Shown piece after piece: positions 6,980-15,619 of a DNA stretch of 64,000 nt. Below the pieces are notes generated by a model. That model was not told the DNA's origin. It worked only from the letters and a program-made list of their open reading frames with translations, and made no database searches. Source of the stretch: Gammaproteobacteria bacterium. GTDB lineage: Bacteria > Pseudomonadota > Gammaproteobacteria > Competibacterales > Competibacteraceae. The stretch spans positions 62,001 through 126,000 of the forward strand of contig JACKMZ010000009.1 in NCBI GenBank assembly GCA_024235135.1. Direction: 5' to 3'. A program made the translations under genes and the position numbers. Numbering within the stretch: position 1 is the first letter of the stretch; each line of letters opens with the position of its first letter.

Positions 6980-8416
6980 TTAGGGCAGCAAATCGAAAGT
7001 ACGCGCGAGAAAGACGGCCATCTGGTCTCTTTTCACCGGGGCGTCGGGGCAATAAATGCCAGTTCCGCAACCGCCGGTAATACCTTCCCGCACCAATTGT
7101 TCGATCCAGGCGGCGGCGAAAGCGGTTTTGGGCACGTCGCTGAACATCGTGCCGGTGGCCGTAGGCGGAATATAGGCGCTATCGTAAAGGGCGCGCAGCA
7201 AGAATACGGCCATTTGGGCGCGTGTAATATTGCTATCCGGGCAATAATTGCCCGATCCGCAACCGCCGGTAATGCCTTCTAGCGCCAGTTGTTCGATCCA
7301 ATCGGCGGCGAAGGCGGTTTTAGGCACATCGTTGAACATCGTGCCGGAGGCCGTAGGCGGAATATAGGCGCTGCCGTAGATGCCACGTAGGAGGAATACG
7401 GCCATCTGAGCGCGAGTCACGTTACTGGTCGGGCAGTAGTTCCCTCCACCGCAACCGCCGGTGATGCCGGCCGCCGCGATCGCCTCTATCGACGCGTAAG
7501 CCCAATACGATTGAGGCACATCGTCGAAAGTGCCTGTCAAGCCCTGGACTAGGATCGTATCGGAGGCGCTGTATACGGTGCCCGTCCCAGTGCGCATTTC
7601 CGCGAAGACCTCCTTCATCCCTTCGCCACTGCTGAGTTGCCAATCGGCTACGTTAGCCGAGAAGGGTTGCCAGGACGTCCAGGCGCCATTTTCGTTGTGA
7701 AACCGCATTTCCGTCATCGTGCCGCTGCCATAGAGGTAGAGGTCCACATAGCGGCTATTGGTCTGATATTGTTCGCGATCGATTACCAATGGATATATGT
7801 TGTCGCGTCGGCCAAATGCTTGAGTCCAATAATAATAAAAAGGACCCGAGGTGCTTTCGGATACGCAGTTGCTGTCCTGGTCCAACCGCACGTTGGCGGC
7901 GTCCGTGGAATCCTGGTAATAGCCGATACCTAGCTCGCGGTAATTGCTTGAAAGAATATTGGCGCGGTGGCCGGAACTGTTCATCCATGTGTTCATGACT
8001 GATTCGGGGGTGCTTTGGCCAGCGGCGATGTTTTCTCCCACATAGTTCCAGTGGTAGCCGGCGTTTTCAGCGCGATCCCCTGGAGAAGTGTTCGTATCCA
8101 GATCGCAATGGGAAAAGAAATTGCGCGCGCCCATGTTGGTGCTGTGCCCGGTTGCGGACGTATCTAGCAAATCGTTCCGCTTCAAGGGGGGTAGGGCACC
8201 GTTATTCCACCGTTGTTCGTTGACCAGTTCCATCACTTGGTCGGCAAAACCCCCGCCGGAAGTTTCCAAAACCGCATTTGGCACAACATCCGGCGGATCG
8301 CTCATCAGCGGAGGCGGCAAGCCTCCCCAAACCTCTTCATCGGATGCGGCGCCGGCCGTATTCCAAAGCAGCGATGCCAAGAGGAAAAAACTCATCAAGC
8401 GTCGATTGGAATGCAT
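6980..8416 (-). CDS. Secreted CAP-domain protein with three SLH repeats
   Basis: A 478-residue exported protein. ATG at 8416 starts a signal peptide (MHSNRRLMSFFLLASLL, cleavage near AGAAS); longer in-frame starts would put about 100 non-signal residues in front. A CAP/SCP domain spans roughly residues 45-215 with GENIAAG and the W-x-x-S-x-GHRANIL motif. After a beta-rich middle, three S-layer-homology repeats begin near residues 295, 359 and 422, each with DVP...W, GITGGCG, YCP and R-x-QMAVFL. Family knowledge: SLH domains bind cell-wall polymers and are uncommon in Gammaproteobacteria. Each repeat carries a Cys pair, perhaps a disulfide. The function is unknown; an envelope-attached CAP protein is an inference. 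Confidence 0.85.
   Translation of the reverse strand: MHSNRRLMSFFLLASLLWNTAGAASDEEVWGGLPPPLMSDPPDVVPNAVLETSGGGFADQVMELVNEQRWNNGALPPLKRNDLLDTSATGHSTNMGARNFFSHCDLDTNTSPGDRAENAGYHWNYVGENIAAGQSTPESVMNTWMNSSGHRANILSSNYRELGIGYYQDSTDAANVRLDQDSNCVSESTSGPFYYYWTQAFGRRDNIYPLVIDREQYQTNSRYVDLYLYGSGTMTEMRFHNENGAWTSWQPFSANVADWQLSSGEGMKEVFAEMRTGTGTVYSASDTILVQGLTGTFDDVPQSYWAYASIEAIAAAGITGGCGGGNYCPTSNVTRAQMAVFLLRGIYGSAYIPPTASGTMFNDVPKTAFAADWIEQLALEGITGGCGSGNYCPDSNITRAQMAVFLLRALYDSAYIPPTATGTMFSDVPKTAFAAAWIEQLVREGITGGCGTGIYCPDAPVKRDQMAVFLARTFDLLP
6985..7540 (-). repeat. Three tandem SLH-coding repeats, period about 189 bp
   Basis: The 3' third of the CAP/SLH gene consists of three diverged copies of a 63-codon unit. 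The two central boundaries (around 7150 and 7340) share long nearly identical stretches encoding YIPPTA-x-GTMF-x-DVPKTAFAA, implying recent duplication or gene conversion between copies. The first copy, nearest the CAP domain, is the most diverged. Confidence 0.8.
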
Positions 8417-8480
8417 GGGCACCGCCAGAATGTTTCTATCAGGGTTTCTCGCTAGCCATGGACCCTCGGCTCCATGACAA

Positions 8481-8500
8481 GTAAACAACGTGTAAACAAC
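8481..8500. promoter_or_regulatory. Direct repeat of GTAAACAAC with 11-bp period
   Basis: GTAAACAAC occurs at 8481-8489 and again at 8492-8500, one helical turn apart, 65-84 bp upstream of the CAP/SLH start. A related GTAAACAAT lies at 8823-8831. Direct repeats of 11-bp period are typical of OmpR/PhoB-type regulator sites, though the sequence is not a pho box. Regulatory function is an inference. Confidence 0.35.
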
Positions 8501-8596
8501 GATCATTCTAACGCAGCGCCGTCTGCGTGAAAGCCTATAATCCTGTTTTAACAAGGCAATCGGTCCATACAAAGGGGGGTTGGCAACTACTGGAGA

Positions 8597-8654
8597 AAGT
8601 GGATGCGAAGACGCGGGTCTCGTGATGCATTCCGAGACTTCGTTGAATCCACTT
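8597..8654. other. Long imperfect hairpin in the 8417-8992 intergenic region
   Basis: Arms AAGTGGAT (8597-8604) and ATCCACTT (8647-8654) enclose further pairing of CGAA with TTCG and GTCTCG with CGAGAC around a 10-base loop. The surrounding 576-base gap between the CAP/SLH gene and the permease holds no convincing gene. The only other features seen are the 11-bp-period repeat and the permease ribosome-binding site. Confidence 0.4.
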
Positions 8655-8992
8655 CGGCCTTCATCGCTTCTTGTCTTCGTTCGCGTGGCGAGAATAAAAG
8701 CCCAGCGTATTCGCCGCATGGTATTTTGACGATAGTGCTGGGCGCGTGTTCAGCCGCGTAGGGAGGATCGGCATGGAATCATCTGCCGAAGGGAAAATAT
8801 CCGCTGAGCGTTCAAGGTTTGCGTAAACAATAATATCGAATTATTCCGGGCAGTTTCTGTAATTCTGTTCGCTGTGAGAGGCGGTTGCGAAGGCGCCGGC
8901 ACGGCCGACCAAAGCACCGGGCGAAAGCGCCCCTTGGTGCCGATCGGCATCAGTCCGCACGGTGGCGCTTTCCCCTCGCCGAGGAGTACTTG

Positions 8993-10474
8993 ATGGGAGG
9001 AAAGGCCAATCCAGGCAATCTTTGGGCGCTCGCCCCCGCAGGCTCTAGACGACCAGCCGCCCGAACCCAACGGTTGCAGGGGTTGGTGGGCGCCATCGTT
9101 CCGATCTGTCTCATCCTCGCAGCGGCCGTTCTGGTCACGTTACCGGCGACTTTAGCGCCATCGGCCCGGCTGACGCTGTTCATCTTCTCTCTGGTCGTCA
9201 TCTTGTGGTCGACGACTGACTTCAACATCACGCACGTGGCGCTGATGGCCATGGTGCTGATGGCGCTGGGAGGCGCCAGCCGCCAGGATCAGATCATTGA
9301 AGCCCTGGCTTCGGATGGGATCTGGTTGTTGATCGGTGCGTCCATTCTTGGCGGGGCGGTGCAGCAAACCGGGCTGGCCGTGCGTTTGATACAGCGGGTT
9401 GTAGCGCGCGCGCGTACTGTGCGCGGGGTGTTCCTCGCGTTGACTATCGCGTTGCTGCCACTCTCTTTGATCGTACCTTCGCCGGCAGGCCGCTCCGCAA
9501 TCGTGACGCCAATTTTCCACAACCTGGCGCAAGGCGGCGCTGGCGATCTACGGATTACACGTGCCTTGGCCCTGTTAATTCCTGCCGTCATTCTGGTGAC
9601 GACTATCGGCAGTCTGCTCGGAGCGGGTTCACACTTACTCGCCGTCGAACTGCTGAGCCAGATTGCCCAGCAACGACTTTCCTTTGCCGCGTGGCTGTTA
9701 TACGGACTGCCGTTGGCTGTCCTCGCCAGCTTCGTGACCGGGTGCTGGGTTGTCCACGTGTTCCTGGACAAGCCGCTTCGCGAACAGGCTCTGTGGGCGC
9801 CGACGACCATCTCACCCACGCTCTCGCGAGCTGATTGGAAGCTTTTAGGAGTGGTCACGCTGATGATCGTGCTGTGGCTGACGGAGTCCTGGCATGGCTT
9901 CAAAATGGTTGTCGTGACATTGGCTGGCGCTTTGGTTCTGACCTGTCCCGGTATTGGCGTTCTGTCCTGGAAACAAGGCGTCAGGGCGGTATCCTGGGAT
10001 CTCGTCGTTTTTGTCGGTGCGGTGTTGGTCATAGGTCGGTCGCTGATCGAGTCGGGCGCGGCTCACTGGATCATCGAGCAGGTGTCTGTTTACAGCGGGG
10101 CCGTGACATCCCTGTCGTCGATGACAATTCTGCTGTGGCTTTCCTTCTTTGCCCTCACCGCGCACTTTTACATCCCTGCCCATGCGGCGCGCGTGGCCGC
10201 CTTGATCCCTATCGCGCTCTATCTGGCCATTGGCTTGCACTTGAATCCGGTCGCCGTGGTTTTCATCGCCACCGTGGGTCTGGATTATTGCCTGACCTTG
10301 CCCACGAGTTCGCAGGCTTGGCTGATTTATCGAGTGCTGGCGGGAAACGCCTATCAAGCGGCCGATCTGTTGCGCTTGAGCGCCTTGCTGCTACCGATCC
10401 ACGTGGTTTTGATTGTGATTCTCTATTTTGGCTATTGGCGCTGGACGGGTCTGAGCCTGGAGGGACTGGGATGA
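8993..10474 (+). CDS. DASS/SLC13-like membrane permease
   Basis: A 493-residue protein of about 11-12 hydrophobic segments. ATG at 8993 follows GAGGAG by about 6 bases; the first about 30 residues are cytoplasmic and basic. The layout of the divalent anion/sodium symporter or ArsB-like superfamily is visible: two similar halves, small-residue loops (PSPAGRSAIVTPI near 165-180 and TLPTSSQAWLIY in the second half) where SLC13 proteins bind the substrate carboxylates. The substrate cannot be read; sulfate, dicarboxylates or other small anions are candidates. The stop overlaps the next start (ATGA), so it is translationally coupled to the sensor-like gene and may be functionally paired with it. 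Confidence 0.75.
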   Translation: MGGKANPGNLWALAPAGSRRPAARTQRLQGLVGAIVPICLILAAAVLVTLPATLAPSARLTLFIFSLVVILWSTTDFNITHVALMAMVLMALGGASRQDQIIEALASDGIWLLIGASILGGAVQQTGLAVRLIQRVVARARTVRGVFLALTIALLPLSLIVPSPAGRSAIVTPIFHNLAQGGAGDLRITRALALLIPAVILVTTIGSLLGAGSHLLAVELLSQIAQQRLSFAAWLLYGLPLAVLASFVTGCWVVHVFLDKPLREQALWAPTTISPTLSRADWKLLGVVTLMIVLWLTESWHGFKMVVVTLAGALVLTCPGIGVLSWKQGVRAVSWDLVVFVGAVLVIGRSLIESGAAHWIIEQVSVYSGAVTSLSSMTILLWLSFFALTAHFYIPAHAARVAALIPIALYLAIGLHLNPVAVVFIATVGLDYCLTLPTSSQAWLIYRVLAGNAYQAADLLRLSALLLPIHVVLIVILYFGYWRWTGLSLEGLG

Positions 10475-11979
10475 CTCTGCGGCAGAAATTCTGGGTGATT
10501 TTCACCGGGTTGGCCTTGCTTGCCCTGGTTCTGGCCGGGGTGACGCTTTGGCTGGCTTGGCAGTGGGAACGGACCCAGGAACAACTCAATCTTCATTATC
10601 AGCGCAGCTTGGCATTACAAAACGTGCGGGCCGCCACGTTTCGAGCTTTTAAGGAAGTCGCCGATGCCATCGCCGAAAACGATAGTGGCGCTCGACAAGA
10701 CTTCGACAATCTGCTCAAGCCTCTGGAACTGGATTTCGCGCACTGGAGCGAATTGGCCAGCAGCGATGCGGAACATCAGCAGGTGGCCGATGTCCGCGCG
10801 GTGTACCAGCAACTCTTGCGCAGCGCCAATGCGGTGTTTGAGCTGGGCGCAGCGGGTCAACGCAGTGCCGCCACCGAGTTGATGGAATTGGAACTGGATG
10901 ACGTCGGCTTTACCGCTTTCGAGGATTTGACCACGCAAGCGATCGCTTCCGACCTCAAAATCCTCGATGCCTTCTTGGTGAAAAGCCAATCTGTCCAACG
11001 CACGGCGCAATGGATACCGATTATCGCTGCCTTTGGCATATTGTCGTTGATGCTGTTGTTGTGGGCCTATCTATCCTCCGATTTGTTCGCTCCCTTGCAG
11101 CGTCTTGCATGGGCCATGCGTGACGCCGCTCGCGGCGATTTCCGGCAACGTCTGGGCGATGGGCCCCAGGCCGATGAAATTGGCGCTGTCAATCGCGGCT
11201 TTGATGCGATGTTGGAAACCTTGGCGGCGCGGGAACAGTTAGTCGAGAATTCCGTGACGGGCGAGTTCGAGACACACGGGCTGATCACCGAACAGACGTT
11301 GGAAACCACGCCATCGCGGGTTTTGTTGCACAATCTGGTGGCCCGTATCCGCGAGAGCCTCCTGCAACTTGAACCAAACCTGGCTCAGGATACCAGTGGC
11401 GGCAAAGAAGTGCCGGCTTCGGTGAAGCCGGTGATGGAACATCTGGAGCTATTATCAAAGGCGCTGATCCGCATCACCGAGTTTGGGTTTCCTCTGGATC
11501 TCAATTTGGCTAGCTCGGATATCCCCTCGCTGCTGCATGAAATACCCTTCCGCTTTCAAGATGAACTGGCCCGGCGCGCGATCAGCTTTGAAATCACCTT
11601 AGCTCCAGAAGTCGGCGCAGCCGTGGTAGACCGCTTCAAATTGCGCGAGGCAATCGGCGCATTGATGCGTTATGCGCTGGCGTCATTGCCCGAGCGCGGC
11701 GGCAATCTGGGATTGCGTTCGTCCATCGTTCTTCCCGATGGGACGGAGAGCAAGGAGTTGTTGATCGAAGTCGCGGATAACGGTCACGGCCACGATCCGC
11801 AATGGTTTGAGACGATGGTCGACACAAGTCCTTCGTCGGAAATGGAAGGGGCCGCTCTCTCACGAACGGATCTGAGTCTGGCCAAAGGCATCATCGAACG
11901 GCACGGCGGCCGTCTGCAAATCAGGAATGTGATCGGAGAGGGCACTTTTGCGCAGATTGCGCTTCCTTTGCGCGAATGA
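10471..11979 (+). CDS. Membrane sensor protein, HAMP plus kinase-type ATPase domain, no recognisable H-box
   Basis: A 502-residue protein overlapping the permease by 4 bases. Transmembrane segments lie at about residues 10-30 and 185-210 and flank a helical periplasmic sensor region. A HAMP domain follows (residues about 215-265, DEIGAVNRGFDAML). The C-terminal ATPase domain has ADNGHGHD and ends with HGGRLQIRNVIGEGTFAQI, but the glycine-rich lid is altered. No HE-x-x-x-P phosphoacceptor motif is present where a DHp helix pair should be (VKPVMEHLELLSKALIRI). It may be a divergent histidine kinase or a non-kinase signalling protein. No response regulator gene is adjacent. Confidence 0.7.
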   Translation: MTLRQKFWVIFTGLALLALVLAGVTLWLAWQWERTQEQLNLHYQRSLALQNVRAATFRAFKEVADAIAENDSGARQDFDNLLKPLELDFAHWSELASSDAEHQQVADVRAVYQQLLRSANAVFELGAAGQRSAATELMELELDDVGFTAFEDLTTQAIASDLKILDAFLVKSQSVQRTAQWIPIIAAFGILSLMLLLWAYLSSDLFAPLQRLAWAMRDAARGDFRQRLGDGPQADEIGAVNRGFDAMLETLAAREQLVENSVTGEFETHGLITEQTLETTPSRVLLHNLVARIRESLLQLEPNLAQDTSGGKEVPASVKPVMEHLELLSKALIRITEFGFPLDLNLASSDIPSLLHEIPFRFQDELARRAISFEITLAPEVGAAVVDRFKLREAIGALMRYALASLPERGGNLGLRSSIVLPDGTESKELLIEVADNGHGHDPQWFETMVDTSPSSEMEGAALSRTDLSLAKGIIERHGGRLQIRNVIGEGTFAQIALPLRE

Positions 11980-12211
11980 TGGACAAGGACAGGCCAGGCG
12001 AGGACGATTATACTCATGCTAGCGTAATGATGAGCCGGCAATGACCGCTTGCTCAAGCCCCTTGGAAATCATCGTGACCCGCCCCCTGGAATAATAGCGA
12101 GTAACTGGTAGAGAACCGGGATTGAATGGGGTGCGGCGTATCGCGGCCGGAGTACATTACGGCAGCTCATCCATCCATCACTTCACAGACTGGACGCGGG
12201 ATTACAGCCCC

Positions 12212-14212
12212 ATGTTCGAAAAAATATTGATTGCCAACCGGGGCGAGATCGCTTGCCGGGTTGCTCATACTTGTAAAAGGCTCGGTGTGCGCACCGTCGC
12301 CGTATACTCCGATGCGGACACCCATGCGCGTCATGTGGCGCTCTGTGACGAGGCGTATCTGCTGGGGCCAGCGCCCGCTCGCGACAGCTATCTGAAAGCC
12401 GATCTGTTATTGCAGATCGCTCGACAGAGCGGTGCTCAAGCCATCCATCCGGGATACGGATTCTTGTCGGAAAACGCCGAATTTGCGGAAGCCTGTCAAA
12501 CGGCTGGCGTGGTATTCATCGGGCCGCCGCCGAAAGCCATCCGCGCCATGGGCTCGAAAAGCGCGGCTAAGGCCATCATGGAACAGGCCGGCGTGCCGCT
12601 GGTTCCGGGTTATCACGGCAAGGATCAGACGCTCGATACCCTGGCCCGCAGTGCCGCCGAGATCGGTTATCCGGTCCTGATCAAGGCTTCCGCCGGCGGT
12701 GGGGGCAAAGGTATGCGGGTGGTGGAGTCGGCCGGGCAACTGGCTGAGGGTGTTGCCGCCGCTCAACGCGAGGCCTTGGCATCCTTCGGCGATGACCAGG
12801 TTCTGATTGAAAAATATCTGTTTCGGCCCCGACATATCGAAATCCAGGTATTCGCCGACAAACAGGGCCAGGCTGTGTATTTATTCGAACGCGACTGTTC
12901 GGTACAGCGCCGTCATCAGAAAATTCTGGAAGAAGCGCCGGCCCCTGGCATGTCCCCGGAACGGCGGCGTGAGATGGGCGAAGCCGCGGTGGCCGCCGCC
13001 CGTGCCATCGGTTACGAGGGCGCCGGTACGGTGGAATTCATCGCCCACCAGGACGGCAGTTTTTATTTTATGGAGATGAATACCCGTTTGCAGGTTGAGC
13101 ACCCGGTTACCGAGATGATCACCGGCCAGGACCTGGTGGAGTGGCAGTTGTTGGTGGCCGCCGGCGAACCGCTGCCACGCGCTCAGGAACAACTGGCCAT
13201 CCAGGGCCATGCGTTCGAGGCGCGTATTTACGCCGAAGATCCGGATAGGGATTTCCTGCCCTCCATTGGCCGTCTGGAGCATCTGCGCACGCCGGCGGAG
13301 AATTTGCATGTGCGCATCGACACGGGTGTTCGCCAGAACGACGAGGTCAGCCCGCATTACGATCCCATGATCGCCAAGCTGATCGTTTGGGATCAGGATC
13401 GTGGCGGTGCCCTGAGGCGTTTGGGGCAGGCCCTGGCCGATTATCAGATCGTCGGTGTGGCGACCAACATCCGCTTGTTATCGGCCTTGGTCGCTCATCC
13501 CGCCTTCGCTGCCGGCGAAGTGAATACGGGTTTCATCGAAATCCACCGATCTTCGCTGTTTCCCGATAAGCAGCCCGTTTCCGACCATATTCTGGCCTTG
13601 GCTACCCTAGGTCGGCTGCTGTACGTGGAGCGCGAGGCCGCTTCGCGTGCTCATGAGTCTGGCGACCCTTGGTCTCCTTGGCGCTCAACCAGTGCGTGGC
13701 GGCTGAACGACGATAACATGCAAACCCTATACTTCCGCGATGGCGAGCGCGATGTGAGCGTTACCGCCCATTATCATGGGGATCACGTTCGTTTGGATCT
13801 GCCCGGCGGTTCCCTACCCGTGAGCGGGGAATTAAAGGGCGAGGGGGATCTGGTAGCCGATTTGGACGGGGTTAGAGTCCGCGCCACCTTGGTTCGCCAG
13901 GGCGAGGACATGGTGATACTCAGTCAGGGCGCCAGCCATTTGCTCACGCTGCACAACCCCTTGACCGAGGGTATGGAGGACGAGGTCGATGCGGGGAGTT
14001 TGGCGGCGCCGATGCCCGGCACCGTCACTCGTATCCTGGTACAGGAAGGCGACACCGTGGCCACCGGGGACCCCCTGTTGATTCTGGAAGCCATGAAAAT
14101 GGAGCATACCATCACCGCGCCGCGCGCCGGTATGATCGAATGCATCCACTACACAGTGGGTGACCAGGTTCAGGAAGGTGTGGAACTGCTGGTGCTCGGC
14201 GGTACCCCCTAG
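12212..14212 (+). CDS. Biotin-dependent acyl-CoA carboxylase, alpha subunit (MccA-like)
   Basis: A 666-residue protein with biotin carboxylase, ATP-grasp and biotinyl-carrier domains in order: MFEKILIANRGEIACRV at the start, HPGYGFLSENAEFA, the glycine-rich ATP loop KASAGGGGKGMRVV, FMEMNTRLQVEHPVTE, then a C-terminal swinging domain with EAMKMEH (biotinylated Lys). Length and domain order fit the alpha subunit of 3-methylcrotonyl-, propionyl- or geranyl-CoA carboxylase. No beta subunit or leucine-degradation gene is adjacent, so the substrate is open. ATG 12212 matches the family N-terminus; an in-frame ATG at 12125 would add a non-conserved leader. Its stop shares a CTAG with the stop of the opposite-strand gene. 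Confidence 0.88.
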   Translation: MFEKILIANRGEIACRVAHTCKRLGVRTVAVYSDADTHARHVALCDEAYLLGPAPARDSYLKADLLLQIARQSGAQAIHPGYGFLSENAEFAEACQTAGVVFIGPPPKAIRAMGSKSAAKAIMEQAGVPLVPGYHGKDQTLDTLARSAAEIGYPVLIKASAGGGGKGMRVVESAGQLAEGVAAAQREALASFGDDQVLIEKYLFRPRHIEIQVFADKQGQAVYLFERDCSVQRRHQKILEEAPAPGMSPERRREMGEAAVAAARAIGYEGAGTVEFIAHQDGSFYFMEMNTRLQVEHPVTEMITGQDLVEWQLLVAAGEPLPRAQEQLAIQGHAFEARIYAEDPDRDFLPSIGRLEHLRTPAENLHVRIDTGVRQNDEVSPHYDPMIAKLIVWDQDRGGALRRLGQALADYQIVGVATNIRLLSALVAHPAFAAGEVNTGFIEIHRSSLFPDKQPVSDHILALATLGRLLYVEREAASRAHESGDPWSPWRSTSAWRLNDDNMQTLYFRDGERDVSVTAHYHGDHVRLDLPGGSLPVSGELKGEGDLVADLDGVRVRATLVRQGEDMVILSQGASHLLTLHNPLTEGMEDEVDAGSLAAPMPGTVTRILVQEGDTVATGDPLLILEAMKMEHTITAPRAGMIECIHYTVGDQVQEGVELLVLGGTP

Positions 14213-14832
14213 AACTCCCGGCATTGCTGTCGCCAGCGTCGGACAGCATCGGGGTGATCGACATCCCACCCCATTGGCAGTTCCAGCCAACGCAACCCTG
14301 CCTGCTTCAGACGCTGGCGGGTCTGGGGTAATACGTGCCGGCTGCTCCAGTTCAGGTTGCGGAACAGCCGAGGGCAGGATTGGCGCAGGCCAACGAGGAC
14401 GTAGCCGCCGTCCTCCGCCGGACCCAGCACGGCGTCTTGTCCCGCGGCCAACGCCCGCAGCGCCGATCGCAAGTGATCACGATTTAGCGAGGCGCAATCG
14501 CTGCCCAGCAATATCGCATAAGCGCAATCTCGCAGCGTTCGACTCAGGGCGTGGTGCATGCGCCGACCCAGATCGATGCCTTTTTGGGTCCGCAGATCGA
14601 CACCATAATCGCGCCTGCAAGCCCAAAAAAAACCGTGTCGGGTATCCGGCGCACACCACAGTTGTACGCGGCAGAGGTCAGCGTGCGCGGCGTAATCCAG
14701 TGTCCAGCGCGCTAGATCTCGATACACATGGGCGGCGCCTTGCTCGCCATATTGTCCGGCCAGCCGCGTTTTCACCTGCCCCGGTATGGGCGCTTTGGCG
14801 AACACGAGGATACGTCCCTGGGGAAATTCCAT
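14209..14832 (-). CDS. DUF2064/TIGR04282-type glycosyltransferase-like protein
   Basis: A 207-residue protein with a nucleotidyl/glycosyl-transferase fold. Landmarks are ILVFAKAPIPGQVKTRLA at the N-terminus, ILLGSDCASL with its acidic metal site, and VLGPAEDGGYVLVGL. Family knowledge: this family commonly neighbours a GT2 enzyme of the TIGR04283 type, as it does here 3 bases away. The pair has been linked to arsenosugar synthesis in some genomes, but no arsenic gene is present in this window, so I would not carry that role over. Leftward, second gene of a two-gene unit. Confidence 0.82.
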   Translation of the reverse strand: MEFPQGRILVFAKAPIPGQVKTRLAGQYGEQGAAHVYRDLARWTLDYAAHADLCRVQLWCAPDTRHGFFWACRRDYGVDLRTQKGIDLGRRMHHALSRTLRDCAYAILLGSDCASLNRDHLRSALRALAAGQDAVLGPAEDGGYVLVGLRQSCPRLFRNLNWSSRHVLPQTRQRLKQAGLRWLELPMGWDVDHPDAVRRWRQQCREF

Positions 14833-14835
14833 GGT

Positions 14836-15567
14836 TTATGCGCCGTAATAAACGCGCGCCAGCCGCTTCGGGTCGACCCCTAGAAAATAAGCTAGCCGTA
14901 GGCTCCACATGATCAAAATGGTTTTGTGGATGCCTTCTTTCTCCCAACGACGGCTGGAAGCGATCAAGCGAGTACGCAGACAAATGGGTCGGCTGATTCG
15001 TTTCAGAGACCGACTCAAGGCAATATCCTCCATCAGGGGAATGTTTGCATAACCGCCGACCTGCTCGAAGGCTGCGCGTCGGACGAATATTCCCTGATCA
15101 CCGGTGGCGATGCCGGTCAACCGGGAGCGAATATTCATCATCATTCCGATCAGGCGCAGTAGCGGATGGGTCCCGCTCAGCCGAACGTCGAAGCGTCCCC
15201 ATGCCCGGTCACTTTGGCGAAATGAATCGATAATCAACCGGTCCACATTGGGCGGCGGCACGCTATCGCTATGTAGGAACCAGAGTATATCTCCGCCGGC
15301 CTCGCGTGCTCCGGTATTCATCTGTTCGGCCCGGCCTTTGGCAGAGGTCAATACGCGATCGGCCAAGGGCATGGCGATTTCACGGCTGGCATCGTGGCTT
15401 CCGCCATCAACCACCAACACCTCGCACTCTCTGCAACGCAAGTTCTGCAGATTTTCCAGGAAGTTGACTAGTACGCTCGCCTCATTTAATACGGGTACGA
15501 TGATGGATACAGCGGCCATGGGTTTTTCGGTACTGGGGCCTTGCGCATCGTTCAGCGCGCTCGGCAT
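14836..15567 (-). CDS. GT2 family glycosyltransferase (TIGR04283-like)
   Basis: A 243-residue GT-A enzyme. SIIVPVLNEA begins the fold, VLVVDGGSHDAS holds the first Asp, and ILWFLHSDSVPPPN carries the HSD variant of the DxD motif that binds metal and nucleotide-sugar. ATGDQGIFVRR and MEDIALSRSLKR provide the acceptor-side acidic residues typical of TIGR04283. There is no long membrane segment. ATG 15567 is the longest start; ATG 15519 (MAAVSIIVP) is equally consistent with the family, and neither has a clear ribosome-binding site. It lies just upstream of, and is probably co-transcribed with, the DUF2064 gene. Confidence 0.84.
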   Translation of the reverse strand: MPSALNDAQGPSTEKPMAAVSIIVPVLNEASVLVNFLENLQNLRCRECEVLVVDGGSHDASREIAMPLADRVLTSAKGRAEQMNTGAREAGGDILWFLHSDSVPPPNVDRLIIDSFRQSDRAWGRFDVRLSGTHPLLRLIGMMMNIRSRLTGIATGDQGIFVRRAAFEQVGGYANIPLMEDIALSRSLKRISRPICLRTRLIASSRRWEKEGIHKTILIMWSLRLAYFLGVDPKRLARVYYGA

Positions 15568-15619
15568 CGGTTTAAAGCAGGCGATCGTGGTCTAAACGCC
15601 GTTAACGCCGTTAGGTTGC

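Noticed and set aside
7000..7540. Tandem repeat as a CRISPR-like or mobile array
   Set aside because: The repeats are 189 bp, in frame and encode SLH domains.
9835..10470. Upstream extension of the sensor gene through the permease
   Set aside because: The frame is open there but encodes Arg/Gly-rich shadow sequence; the membrane-helix start at 10471 is clear.
12122..12211. Extra N-terminus for the carboxylase
   Set aside because: The added residues are not family-like; MFEKILIANRGE is the standard start.
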